A stretch of DNA of 64,000 nucleotides, taken from positions 16,930,552-16,994,551 of the forward strand of contig NC_049994.1 in NCBI RefSeq assembly GCF_000003815.2, in the 5' to 3' direction. Positions 30,501-41,499 of this stretch are shown here, one piece after another (position 1 is the first letter of the stretch; each line of letters starts with the position of its first letter). The notes beneath the pieces are model-generated. The model had not been told where the DNA came from, ran no database searches, and saw nothing but the letters and a program-made list of their open reading frames with translations. The position numbers were made by a program, and so were the translations under genes. The DNA is from Branchiostoma floridae. Lineage: Eukaryota; Chordata; Leptocardii; Amphioxiformes; Branchiostomatidae.

Positions 30501-33500
30501 GCCAGCAATAACTGCACAGGACCAGTTCCTGGGCTTTTTAACCCAACAAGAGGGGTGTTTCCCAGTATTTCGCCACATCCAGATCCTGTAGACATCTCTT
30601 TCCATAATATTCTGGTGAACCAATGTCTCTAAATGTGTCGCGAAGACTTGGTCTTCTCAGATAACGTTCACCTAAGATTATCTTTCCAGGCACCAAAGGG
30701 ATAGGTATTTCAGGCTTTCTAGATCACAGCATTGGCAGGTGAAAAACACTGGACGTGTTCATAGTTCACCATTCATTTACTAGCTATAGATGAGTCAATC
30801 GTCTCCTGTTCCTTGGTTCAGGTACAGTGTGAGGGGGAGAAGATTTGCTTTTACCTTGACCCACCGTTGTGGAACTGGATATCAACCCCCCAAAACGACT
30901 TCTTCGGGTGCAAACTTAAATTAAGCTGAAAATTGTCAAAACGAACCTTATAAGTACTTGAGTAAAGTGTTAACGCGCATTTAGACATCGTTAGTTGAAA
31001 GTTCGCTAACCTGACTTGATGTCCGATAGGCCAGACGAGCCCACAGAAGGTGCCGTGGAAGTCCACATAGTACAGCGCACGTGAGTACACAGCTGTGGGG
31101 ATGGCCACCAGCATGGAGCACACCCACACCGCCAGCACCACACACGTGGCCACGGCGCGACTCATCCGCGGGATGTGCGGCATCATGATCACCACGTACC
31201 TGGTAAGGCACAAACGATTCAGCTTTATTGTTTACAAGAAGAAAGAAACTGCATGTATTTTCTGTACAGACGCAGTATTTACTAGTGACATTTCGCCACA
31301 GAATTGCCATCTTGATAGAGCAATTTCATTGCTCTAGGAGCAAAGAGGAATTGTGTATCAAGTTAGCCATCATGATTATCACGTATCTGGTAACATAAAG
31401 ACACATTCTATATCAGGGTCATGATCACCACGTATCTGGGGTGACATGGACACATTCTATATCAGGGTTATGATCACCACATATCTGGTAATAACATAAA
31501 TAACGTTGAGTATCACGTTAACCATCATGATCACCACATATCTGGTAAGACATAGACACACTCTATATCAGGGTCATGATCACCGCGTATCTGGTCAAGT
31601 CAAAGTCATGATCAATATGTATCTGGTAAGATATAAAAGTTGTGTAACAAGTTCATGATCAACACGTTTTGGTAAAACACGAAAAACTTGTGTACCAACG
31701 ATCAGCCACCATGACCTGGTAAGGCTAATGACACATTTCCAAACCTGAGCCGGGTCATTTGTGTTTACGTTCAAGGAATCTGCCTGGCCGAGCCCCGGTT
31801 AAGCCTCCTTAAAGCCCCCTTTATACCCCCTTCACATTAGGCGCGATTCGATCGGACGATGAGTCTGCGAGCTCTAAATTACGAGGAGGTATGACCCTAA
31901 TGCCGACGAAGAAACTCTGCCATTTGTTCGTAGGTATCAGGGTCATACCTCCGCGTAATTTATAGCTCGCTGACAACTCGGCCGAGCTAAATTCTTGATT
32001 TGTAAAGGGGGCTTTAGGACTACTTCTATAGGTTTAAGATATATAGAGAGACATTCTGTTAAAGGAAGCCTTATAAATGATACTAAGATATTAATCCCGC
32101 ACGCACCGTTTGATACATGAGGCAGTGAGGTTGTTACAAAGGGCTTGATCGGCCATTATCTTTACATCCTTTCAGCTCATATTGACTGCTTGGAGTTCCA
32201 TCTCAATCGTCTGCATCATGTCTTTATCATTTTGCCAAAGAAGAGTATTTTTTATTCCTGGTGGTAAAAAGTACCATTATGGTCACAGTTGTTTTGTTTA
32301 GTCGACGTTGCCTGTGGGCCAATGTGAATTGCACAAAAGGAATGTACCTTGCCTTTGCAAGTAGGGAAAGAGATCTACGTCGTACATGCACACAGACACA
32401 TGGTACTTTACCCTTCCAACACTCTGCCTGTTGGACTGGGCTACTTGATGCATCTATAACTAGGACAAAATGGAGCGTCCCCTCATATCAGATTCTGGCG
32501 AATTCCAATGAAAATGTTTATGTCTTTAGCGACAGACACTTTTTACAGGGGCTTTGTTGTTACTGGGACTTTATCGCATACATTAAGGACATTTAGATTA
32601 TTTTATATGGCATACAGACTTTCATCAAAGGTCTTTACGATTACATCATTGGACTTTTCTTCAAGCCAGGATGCAGAATGCAAGTGCTGTTCAGAATACT
32701 GAGAAGATGTTTTCATTAAGTCGATCATAAACCTTAGATGCCTTGAACTCCAAGATACTTCTTTTCATGAGCATATAAATCAGCGCTCTATCATCTAGCT
32801 TCACAGTTACCTGCAGCTCACTAGAACTTACATCTTTTATAAGAAGTGTCTTTAATTCTGCCGACCAAGCAGACCGTGCCTGCCGTACCCGATAAGCCCA
32901 AGGCCATCAGTGTTGGCGGAAAGGCCCATCAATGTAATCCTTACACGAGGGTATCATCTAAAAGTTCCATCAGATAACCCATTCACTGCACATGGAGTGC
33001 CTAAAGGAGCAATTTTCATGTAATTTGGATTATGGAGCATATACCTGAATAAATTGTTATGATATTTTCTCTTCGGTGATTCGTGACTAATACCATGGCG
33101 GTATAACCGGTTTCTGAGAAGAGTCCATTCAAAGTTAGACTGTGTCATACAAATGGGTGTGCCCTATGACCTTTTGAGGTTCACACTAGGTAACCATGAC
33201 CAGGGGCCGCCATCGTACGCTTGTCTGTATGAGATAAGATATATAAATCACAGTTAACGCAATAATAACGGTGAATAAATTGTTGAGATATTTTCTCTTG
33301 GGTGATTCCTGACTAAGATCATGGCGGTATATCTGACTACTATGAAGAGTCAAATGGGTGCCCCTTATGACCTTGTGAGGTTCACACAAGGTGACTATGA
33401 CCAGGGGCCACCATCGTATGCTCGATCCCATGATATAAGATATATAAATCACAGTAAACGCGATGATAGTCACTCCCTTAGAATATACATTGCCCTTTAG

Positions 33501-34644
33501 GTCAAAGTCGAACGCTGATCACCATCAAAGTTTACTTCGGTGTCATTACGGTTTGGGATGGTGGCCATCGTAATCTCACTGACTTTAAATCCTTTAACTC
33601 CACACAGGCACTCCATCAAAAGATCAGTATCAAGTCCAGGAGTACGACCTTTTGGATGGAAACTCCTCTACTGCGACATGTAATGCAGGAATCAATCTGA
33701 AAGTTTGGACTTTATCAGAAAGGCTTCCAGTTGACATTGACGTATTACATACTAGGTACGTTGACCATTCTCCTATCACAATATTTTTGCATGTCCATGG
33801 TATTATTGGGGTTGTGTGGCGTTACAGCAGGGTATTGGCTCAGACCAAGAGGTTCTGGGTTCAATTCCTGCCATGCTATAAATCTTATGCAATAAGGAAA
33901 TACACTTTACACTACTCACTCCGTTCGGGTGTAAAATTGGTACCTGACTTCGGTTGGGGATACAAAATGAGCTGAGGAGCTGAGCTGGGCTCCACTTCCC
34001 AATATAGTGCGCTAGACATGGATGGGAACCCACAGCATCAGGAAGGCTATGGGACTACCTACCATTTCACCTATAGAGTCATCAATTCAAATTGAAATTG
34101 ATAAGGTACTACAAACATAATATCTCTTACAAAAATCTGATTCAGAACGTAATGTCGACTTCTTAGAATGTGTAAAGATCCGAAAATTATCAATAAAAGT
34201 AAAAAATATAACTAGTGCTGACCTGTCGACGGCAATGACCAGCAGTGCGTTGGTGGAGACATAGAGAGACGACATCCTGGCGTAGTTGACGACAGCGCAG
34301 GTGACGTCGCCGTACGTCCACGGCCGGTTAGGCCTGACGATGTGGTAGTCTAGTATAAACGGCACGCAGAACACAGCCACCAAGAAGTCTGACAGCGCCA
34401 GGTTGGCCACCAGAGCGTTGGTGATGGTCCGCATCTCCTTGTACTTGGCGATGACGACCATGAGCAGGAGATTCCCGACTCCACAGGTCAGCATGGTGAT
34501 GGAGTACACCGTGCACAGGAAGATCTTTGCCCAGAGGACTTCGCCATCAGAGTCTTGATAGAAGAAGTCGGTCATGTTGGGAGCGAAGTCTTCGTACAGC
34601 TCGTCTGCAGTCATGGGCGGGGACATGTTGCTGATGTTCTCCAT
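27250..34644 (-). CDS. PROKR: Prokineticin receptor-like GPCR (six exons, 3' end in gap)
   Basis: Minus-strand exons 34644-34223, 31199-31011, 30412-30317, 28836-28743, 27969-27836 and 27509-27250 join in consistent phase (2, 2, 2, 0, 2) to at least 398 residues with seven helices. Class A landmarks: N58 (TM1), LALSD86 (TM2), Cys116-Cys193 disulfide pair, D140-R141-Y142 split by intron 1, CWGP at 273-276 (TM6), and D315-T-V-V-Y319 in place of NPxxY (TM7). Prokineticin-receptor features include SLYVSTNALL, VPGQQTE in loop 3, VVRDFFP after TM6 and VEAVAMGNSSID in TM7. Two N-glycosylation sites (N3, N23) precede TM1. In vertebrates these receptors couple mainly to Gq and bind AVIT-fold peptides; the ligand here is unknown. 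Related allatotropin or orexin receptors fit less well. Confidence 0.9.
27836..27969 (-). CDS. PROKR: PROKR-like exon 5: TM6 to TM7
   Basis: Starts VMFVLCWGPYYGYAVVRDFF and continues to HYIVEAVAMGN. Acceptor catccag in phase 0, donor AAATAG|gtatgt in phase 2. Confidence 0.9.
28743..28836 (-). CDS. PROKR: PROKR-like exon 4: intracellular loop 3
   Basis: Encodes YRTVPGQQTESQQAAMLKSK then KRNVRLLIVIL. The basic KSKKRNVR end of loop 3 is the expected G-protein contact. Acceptor cctgtaag is weak; donor ATTCTG|gtaagg. Confidence 0.87.
28850..29378. other. PROKR-like intron 3, unassigned part
   Basis: Intronic DNA without recognised repeats, apart from short A/T-rich runs. Confidence 0.4.
29380..29798. 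mobile_element. Double MITE with GCGG motifs
   Basis: Two head-to-tail units (about 29380-29577 and 29578-29798) of the family at 6819-7018, starting actgtaaatgcagaaa and ending catttacagta. Inside, ttcgcggttttcgcgg and accgcgaaattaaat alternate in both orientations. Confidence 0.8.
30317..30412 (-). CDS. PROKR: PROKR-like exon 3: TM5
   Basis: Encodes YKAYYVAVLLLEFIIPVLIM and SFCYIRIARRI, with the TM5 proline. Acceptor gtgtgcag and donor ATATG|gtgagt, both in phase 2. Confidence 0.9.
31011..31199 (-). CDS. PROKR: PROKR-like exon 2: DRY tyrosine to extracellular loop 2
   Basis: Starts with the last base of the DRY arginine codon, then YVVIMMPHIPRMSRAVATCV, TM4 (VLAVWVCSMLVAIPTAVY) and loop 2 with Cys193. 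Acceptor gccttaccag, donor GTCAG|gttagc. Its acceptor boundary has been copied many times in the adjoining intron. Confidence 0.9.
31368..31730 (-). repeat. Minisatellite of exon 2 acceptor copies
   Basis: Seven to eight irregular units (30-70 bp) at about 31368, 31411, 31468, 31524, 31573, 31605, 31651 and 31707. Each contains a version of catgatcaccacgtatctgg, the plus-strand image of the acceptor and first codons of exon 2 (31180-31206). Between units, acacattctatatcaggg repeats. Confidence 0.88.
31812..32018. mobile_element. CG-rich MITE
   Basis: Ends ttaaagccccctttata and gtaaagggggctttagg are inverse, with an internal inverse pair aattacgaggaggtatgacc and gggtcatacctccgcgtaat. Related to 12329-12686. 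Confidence 0.75.
32019..33047. other. PROKR-like intron 1, unassigned part
   Basis: No bounded repeat or coding exon recognised. Confidence 0.4.
33048..33470 (+). repeat. Two-copy tandem duplication (about 210 bp)
   Basis: Copies 33048-33270 and 33271-33470 share tgaataaattgtt, gatattttctcttgggtgat, atggcggtat, gaccaggggcc and taagatatataaatcacagt. Intronic. Confidence 0.85.
33806..34030 (+). mobile_element. tRNA-derived SINE (second type)
   Basis: Head with an A-box-like tggcgttacagcagg and B-box-like ggttcaattcc (33851-33861), then a body with ggaaatacactttacac and gggtgtaaaattggtacc. Intronic, same strand as the SINE at 7680. Confidence 0.7.
34223..34644 (-). CDS. PROKR: PROKR-like exon 1: N-terminus to TM3
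   Basis: From ATG at 34644 (context catcATGG): MENISNMSPPMTADELYEDF, an acidic N-terminus, TM1-TM3 and D140 plus two bases of R141. Donor GACAG|gtcagc in phase 2. A GTG codon lies in frame upstream, but no upstream ATG before an ag dinucleotide at about 34682, so a 5' non-coding exon is possible. Confidence 0.9.
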
Positions 34645-34985
34645 GATGCAGACCCGACAGGAAGATTCCACGAGACGATCTGTATATCAGAAAAAAAAAA
34701 CGATACATACAGATAACCGAAAATGTTGAGATGACCTATCTCATGAGCAGGAATGTGGCTTTTAATAGCAACTTATGGTGTCCATGATGCAGTCCTGACA
34801 ATTCTACGAGACGATATGTATATTATCAGAAGAACGATACATACAGAACACAAGAAAAAAAATGTGCGGATGATCTCATTAACTGCTTGCATGAACTTGC
34901 ATGAACATGAATTTGGCTTATGTTCTCTATGATACAGACCGGACACGTCGAGCCTGCGCAACTATCTGTATATCAGAAGAAAAAC
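34620..34985 (-). repeat. Three-copy array including the GPCR start codon region
   Basis: Three diverged units near 34620-34690, 34775-34820 and 34915-34980 share tccatgatgcagac (or variants), gagacgat and ctgtatatcag. The first unit contains the start codon of the receptor; the other two lie upstream of it. Confidence 0.75.
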
Positions 34986-34989
34986 AAAC

Positions 34990-37900
34990 ATAGAGAGTAC
35001 TATGAAAAATATTCAGATGAAGTATCTTGATACCTGATTGTATGATCATGAATTTGGATTTCACCGACTTATCAAATAAAAATCAAGATCACTAAATTAG
35101 GTGTAATTCTTTCTTGTCAGTTTTGGAAGAACCCCACCTGGCAGAGGCAGAGACTCGCAGCTATAAACTCTTCAATAAATCCTTGACAGACTCCCTTTCG
35201 AAGAGGGACTTATTTCTCTTGACACCTTTCTTGGCACGTCAGATCATTCCTTCGTGAAAGATCATATCTAATGTAATTGCCATAGCTTACTACCAGCTGT
35301 TAACAATATTACATGTCTGATTAGTTATTAAAAACGGCTCTCACTAGCGGAAAATTTTTGCACCCCACAGAAAACTTAATCGACCGTCCAAATCTCAAAG
35401 TAAGCTCATCCATCCAAGATTACAGTTGCAAACTGTGCATACATACGGTTACGTAAGTGGCTTCCCTTTGTTCCAATCACATCTGAATTTAGACATCCAA
35501 AGCTCTGAGGATTGTCCTACTGAGTAAGGCTATGACTTGAATGGATACGTTGCCGCATCCCTTGTAGACTAGTGAAGGGCGAAGCAGGAAAGGCGTTAAA
35601 GAATAAACCATGCATAATTCATTTGATCGGCCCTCCTTGGGAGTAACCATCAGTATCTACATGCCACCTCCCTACACCAGCATTTACCCGGGCTTTACAC
35701 GTTGATTCCACTATTACGACAGGCAATATATATTCATACGTACAATAGACATCACTTGCCCCTCGGAAATGACAAAATCCTCCAGAGATATAAGAGCTTG
35801 ACGTTGCCTGGACATACGCCAGAAGTGAGTTGATACCGGGTGACATCAGGACATTGCACAGCACGACTTACATAACTGCTGATGGCATGACATTCAATCG
35901 TTCATATTTGTCCCTGTTGCATTGAACGTGGGAGGGACAAGGTGACAGTGAAGAATTGTTTCAAAGTTATTACCTCGATCTTGTCTGTTACAATTATACC
36001 CTCACAGTATAGACGTATCAGTTTCCTTGGATGAACCCAGAACAGGCCAGAGTACAAACACAAGAGTCGTCAAACTAGTATAGAAATACTTTGTCCCCCT
36101 TAAAAATATCGTAGAGTGAAATTCATTATCAAAACATAATTTAAACTGTCCTCACTGCTTTAAACAACAGTTGGAGTTGAGTATGAAAAACTAATGCTCG
36201 ATGTAACAGGTTTATTAGATATAATATATAGTCTAACTGCAAAGCCGGCATGTTACACTGATTGATCGATGATAAGATCAAGTTATAAAAAACAGACATC
36301 TTTTCATAGTCCCACTCTAGTTTGTAGTAGTTGTACTGCATTCCTCTCCAAAATCAGTCCTAAATATGCAGCGATCATCAAGGGTAGCAAGAGTCTATGT
36401 GTCCGCAAAAATGGAAGGTCAAGACTTTCAATTTACTTTGGTGCCGAAAAAGCTGTGATGTAGAATCCCCTGGCTTAGGTTGTGATTTGATTCCTGTACA
36501 CAAGTTAATGACAATAATTTTGTAAAGGTCACCGCAGCCTGAAAGCATTTTGTTTGCAGATTTGTAGACTGTAGAGAGTTTGATACCGGAAGGATCACTG
36601 GTTCTTTTCGAGCTTTAGGATTTGGCTCTACAGGCAGTGCTTTGTGGACGAAAAGTTCGCAGATCTTTCAGACAAGATAAGCTCTCAAAGTCACAGTTTG
36701 ATATGCGTGGGTGAGTAAGGAAGTGGCTTTGATACTTTTTAGGTTAAGATTTACGAGTGTGTGCTGACTCGCGGGGGCCGTGGAACTGCAGCTGAGCTGC
36801 AAGGACTGTCGAAAACTTATCCTGGGAAATAAGCCTGGTGCCTTGCGTTACTGTTACAGGAGATCTGTGGCCTTGGTCCATGACGTTTGCAGCCTGTGTT
36901 ATGCTTAGGTCACAATTGGAAGAGGGGGTCCTGCCGGGTGGTTTATGTTTATTCTGCGCATTCGGGTTCGGGCCTGACCCCTACATAAGACATCATGTGT
37001 CTACCGGATTAAATTTCGGCACGACCTGGGCCCAGTCTTGATTTTAAGTCGGCGTTAAAATTAGTCCCGTTATCACACCGAGAGGTACCTCCGCGGTGTC
37101 CGGTAGTCTACCGGGAAGAATCCGTGGCCAAGTTAGGGCTACAGCCATAGCAGGGCTGTGACCATAGCATGATGCAATCTCTTTCTTCGGGGGTTTATTG
37201 GATTTTCCTATTACTATGAAAACCAATCCTTTTAGCAAACTCAGTATGCTCAGAGTACGTCTCAGTGTTAGGAAACGAACACACAGGCTCCTCTGTCACC
37301 ACGGGAACCAGTTACCACACCCTCCGACATCATGTTAACAGACGATCCATTTTGGCACACAACATGACACATGATTGGTCATAAAGCTTCCAGGGGCCTG
37401 ACCGTCGCTAGCGGCGTGATTTATTCAGGCTAGTGACGCAAGGAACGTCGGGTTTATCCAAAGATTAACACCGTAAATCTACCTGTACATCGGAAGGATT
37501 GCAAGGGAATTAGACTCTTGGAATGCTGAGACACTGGTGGGGCAGTGTTCGTTTGCTGCATACTGAGCTTGCTAAAAGCATACTAAGCTTCTTAAAAGCT
37601 ATGTTTTGATACTCGAGCCAAGGTGGTTATGTTTTCGGTCCCATTTGTGGATGGGTTTGTCGAGTTGTTCGTGAACATCATAACTAAAAATAAAGTTAGA
37701 TTATGGGTATTCTTGTGGCTCTTTAGTGCCGAGCCTCTGTTTTTTGGTATTTCAGGTTTTGAGTGGAAGTTCTTTTCACTAATGCTACATTTACTACATA
37801 CTATTGAACTTTATCTAGCAGGTATCATCGCGGCTCGCTTTCCAATCAATACATTCCATTGCCACAAAGCTCCTAATATCATTATAAGTGGGCAAAGAGC
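34990..37900. other. Intergenic DNA, no gene recognised
   Basis: No family motif found in any frame. 36840-37260 has the look of an old repeat (mixed GC-rich blocks such as gtccggtagtctaccggg), but no termini were found. Confidence 0.4.
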
Positions 37901-37904
37901 AGGC

Positions 37905-38085
37905 GTACATTAGGAGGATGAATCGGTGAACCGTTGGCTGCCCCTCAAATACCAGGAAAATGTTGTGAGAATAATTCCATAATTCCATAAAGTGTACATT
38001 GGGGAGATGGATCGTTATACCGTAAACCGCCCTTCACACCAGCAGCACAATGGGTAAGAATAATTCAATAATGGTACTGTGAAGC
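37905..38085 (+). repeat. Two-copy tandem duplication (about 90 bp)
   Basis: gtacattaggaggatg and gtacattggggagatgg start units that end gagaataattccataat and aagaataattcaataat. Confidence 0.65.
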
Positions 38086-38584
38086 GCGCGGTGAATTAGA
38101 GGCACCGAACTTCGCAAAATGTGGGCTTTGCAAACAGACAGCGATCCATCAACTAGACAGCCTTTTCATTCAGGCAGAGCCTTCTCTTTTCACGAGTGGA
38201 TAAACGGGCTGATCAACTGTGACCTTCAGCGTGTTGGAAATGAGCGTGTGGAAAGTGCGAGGAGACAAGAGATGATGGATAAGATACTTGTTTGTTTGCT
38301 TTTGGTTGGTTTAAATAGGATCTCCCTTAGTGAATCATTATTCTTCCTGGAGTCTGGGTGAGTAATGTAAATGTCCGTATGGCTGATACGAGACGGAGGT
38401 TCACCAAGCCCTCATGATCTGTGAAGCAAATCACCAGACAGAACTCCAGACAGAATGATTTGCACCATCTCACACTGAAGCATGCCCCTATTATTTTTCG
38501 AAAGGTGGCGTAGGTTCTCTAGCCAAACCGAAAGAATTGCTCTGTTTATAGAAGCTACAAAGACATACTGCAACTTCCCCACAT

Positions 38585-38830
38585 TGACAGATGAACAGAA
38601 CGCCACTTTTCTCTTGAAATCGCAGAACCCACAAATTGTAGAAAAGGTGGGGCTTTTCGTTTCCCCCTGCTTCCAAAAAAGAAGTCAAACCCAACCTGTT
38701 TAGAAATAATCAACACTTGTATTAGAGTAAGATATTGTTTATAACTGTTCATTGTCACTTGTATATCCCTCATGTTTATACCATGCACTTGCAATTAGCC
38801 TTCGGGCATGAACTTGCAAATAAGCTTCTT
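38585..38830 (+). mobile_element. LINE-like 3' end fragment, intact site
   Basis: Uninterrupted counterpart of the fragment at 7543-7990, in the opposite orientation. It has gtggggcttttcgtttcccc and aagtcaaacccaacc where the other copy carries a SINE. Confidence 0.75.
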
Positions 38831-38839
38831 CTATACTAC

Positions 38840-39055
38840 TCTCCTTTTAACATCGCAAAACCCACACATTACAGAAAAAGTGGTATCTTTCGTTTTCCAC
38901 TGTCTTAGAAAAAGAAGTTAAACCCAATAAGTTACAGCTTTAACTAGTTTAAGTTAGGCTAGAGTAGTCGTTTGCTATACTGCTTACCATTATTTGTATG
39001 TCATTTTTGTCACTTGCAATTAGCCCTTGAGCAAGGATTTGTAATAAAACTTATA
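38840..39055 (+). mobile_element. LINE-like 3' end fragment, second tandem copy
   Basis: Diverged copy directly after the first: aaaaagtggtatctttcgtt, aagaagttaaacccaa, cacttgcaattagccc, then ataaaacttataatataatg at the end. Confidence 0.7.
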
Positions 39056-39104
39056 ATATAATGTACATGTGTGTGGCTCATCCCGAACACAGGATCTCCT
39101 TATA

Positions 39105-39682
39105 CGAGGGGCGTGCAATAAGTAATGGTCCTGACCCACTTCCAGTTGTCTGATCTATATGAAATTTTGTATGTGTAATAATTCATATCTCTATGGGTTA
39201 TGTTGCAAAAGACAGCTCTGAACTAATTGTGGTTTCTGATTTACTGGTGTTTGAACTTAGTCAGGTGCGAAATGGACCAGGTGTGAAATGGAACCAGTTG
39301 AGTGTCGCGCAGTGATCCGGTTTTTGTATTTGAAAGGACGCACACCAAAGAAGACTTTTGATGAAATAAATGAAACTTATGGTGATGATGCCCCATCATA
39401 TGACCTTGTAAAACGCTGGCATCCTGAATTCAAACGTGGCTGGAAGTCTGTGGAAACAGCTCCCAGACCTGGTCGTCCCTCTTGTGCCATTGATGAGGCA
39501 TCAGTTGGAGGACCAACCAGGGGTGTCCTACAAAATCGGTGTCCAGAGCTGCATCAAACGATGGGAGAAATGCATAACTCTGGGTGGTTCCTATGAAGAG
39601 AAAGACTAATAACTGTGCCAAGTTTAATTAATCTCCTGCTATGGGAAATTAGTCAGGACCATTACTAATTGCACGCCCCTCG
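39105..39682 (+). mobile_element. Mariner-type element keeping only the transposase HTH (copy 2)
   Basis: 578 bp flanked by TA. Inverted ends begin CGAGGGGCGTGCAATAAG. The frame from ATG at 39288 is open for 102 codons: ECRAVIRFLYLKGRTPKKTF, PSYDLVKRWHPEFKRGWKS, then APRPGRPS, the two-helix mariner N-terminus and GRPS linker. It stops after VQNRCPELH-type sequence without catalytic residues. Confidence 0.87.
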
Positions 39683-39744
39683 TATAACGTCCTTTCCTAT
39701 GCACGTCCCTAGCCTAAAACAATGTCTCATTTTCTCCTGAGTGA

Positions 39745-39860
39745 GTCGTGTTAAGTACCTTTCCCAAGGTCGTTCACAAGATCGATGACAGGATTCGAAC
39801 TAGGGACCTGTAGGCCCTGAGCCGAACACGCTGTCGTTACGCCAGGCGCTCCCACGGATT
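39745..39860 (-). mobile_element. tRNA-derived SINE, inverted copy
   Basis: On the minus strand: A box tggcgtaacgacagcg, then gttcggctcagg, B box agttcgaatcc and a body gaccttgggaaaggtactta. Same family as 7680-7898. Confidence 0.8.
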
Positions 39861-40186
39861 GTTGCTTTCCATCTCAATGCACGTATGATAAATCATACAG
39901 CTATTTACATTTTAGCTGACGAAAAAAAGGTGTGCTTCCATTGCAAAACTAGGTTCAATCCGTTTCTGCAAGTTCTCAATCAAAGGATTACGCAGCTAGA
40001 ATATTCTTCACAAATCTCTACATGATCCATAAACTTACAACAGGTCAATTCAATTTTGATTGCCGTTTGGTTTGTAGGATGATTAAATTCCATGTTTCAT
40101 AGATTTCTAAAATGCACAGCTCAGGATTAATTGTCATTTGGTTTGTATGTATGTATGCGTGTTCGTTGTCTCGCTCTCATTGTCAG

Positions 40187-40189
<3 letters not shown>

Positions 40190-40226
<37 letters not shown>

Positions 40227-40250
40227 TGTGTGTGTGTCCGTGCGCGTGTG
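40190..40250. repeat. GT microsatellite
   Basis: About 25 GT units with a few interruptions. Confidence 0.95.
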
Positions 40251-40259
40251 TGATTTTCA

Positions 40260-41495
40260 CACCATAATGTTACATTCTTTAATTTGGCCCATGACACAAG
40301 CATATGCCTGATTTTTTTTGCTCGTTTTACACAAGACGTTTAACATTCCTTTGCAGTCCTTCCCAACGGGTCCGTAAAGAGTAATAACTTTGATCCCGCC
40401 TCAGAGTCAACAAAAATTACGATCTTTGCTCCAGCAACGTTCCACCGAGATGGTTCTCATGAAAGCACCTGACCCTAGACACCACCAGCGATCAATACTT
40501 ACAGGGCATTAGGTACAGGATTTATCTGTGAGCTGGGAGATGTTTCTGACCTTTCTGCTACACAAAACATTAATAGAATAGATACCAACGGCGTAGGGGC
40601 TGATAGAAGTAAAAGTATGTTCAAGTTAAAGTATTAGTCAACCATAAATTGAACTCCAGACATGGAAAGCTCATGATAGTGTTCACGCAACTTCACGGTT
40701 TGACTTCTATCTTTGCATTCACATCCAGCAAGGAGACAATTTTTCACAGTCTCTGCTAGGCTCAACATGCAATCCACTGGGAAAAAGTGGAAATTGGCTA
40801 ATTAGACAGATAACACACCAGAGTTAGGCGGCCAAATAGTACAGTTGTCGACACGCACCAATTGTACTTTTTGCTCCTCTGACATATTATCTAACTATTT
40901 GGCACATTTTTAGTATTTTTCAGCGACATGGGGAGCCTGGTAAAGGCGAATTTTTCACTAGCTTTCTTTTTTAGCCTTTTTGTCTGATAATGTTGAGATG
41001 ATCGGAGAGCACAAAACGATGCAGACAAATTTTAGGTGAAAGATGAAGATCTGTAGTTGTATTTTTGACAATGATATGTTTTTAAGATGTGGTGAATTTC
41101 GTTATATAATTTTTCTCGTCTTCGACTATAAATTTTGGTGAGGGTCTATATTTTCCAATATAAAATTAGAATCTAGGCACTCATTTTCACTTGAGTGGAG
41201 TGGAGTGAAGGTATAAATTGTAAAATGCCTTTTGAAAATTCAGGACATTCAAGATCAAAGTCATCAACAGTATCCAAAAGACTACACGATCTTTCCGATA
41301 TCAAACTGTGAGGAGACTTTCACCGTGCCCTTAACGTCCTTGGAGATGTGGTTCATATTGAAGATATTGATTTATGACCTACAAGGTCAAGTTGTTCAAG
41401 TAGTTCTTGGATTTGAAGGATGATACTTTTGTCGTTGTGAAGGTTAGCTCTTCTTCAAATCCCTTCAGGAGCTTAGTTCATCCTCAGCGCACCAA
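40260..41495. other. Intergenic DNA, no gene recognised
   Basis: AT-rich with no supported features. Confidence 0.4.
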
Positions 41496-41499
41496 TTAA

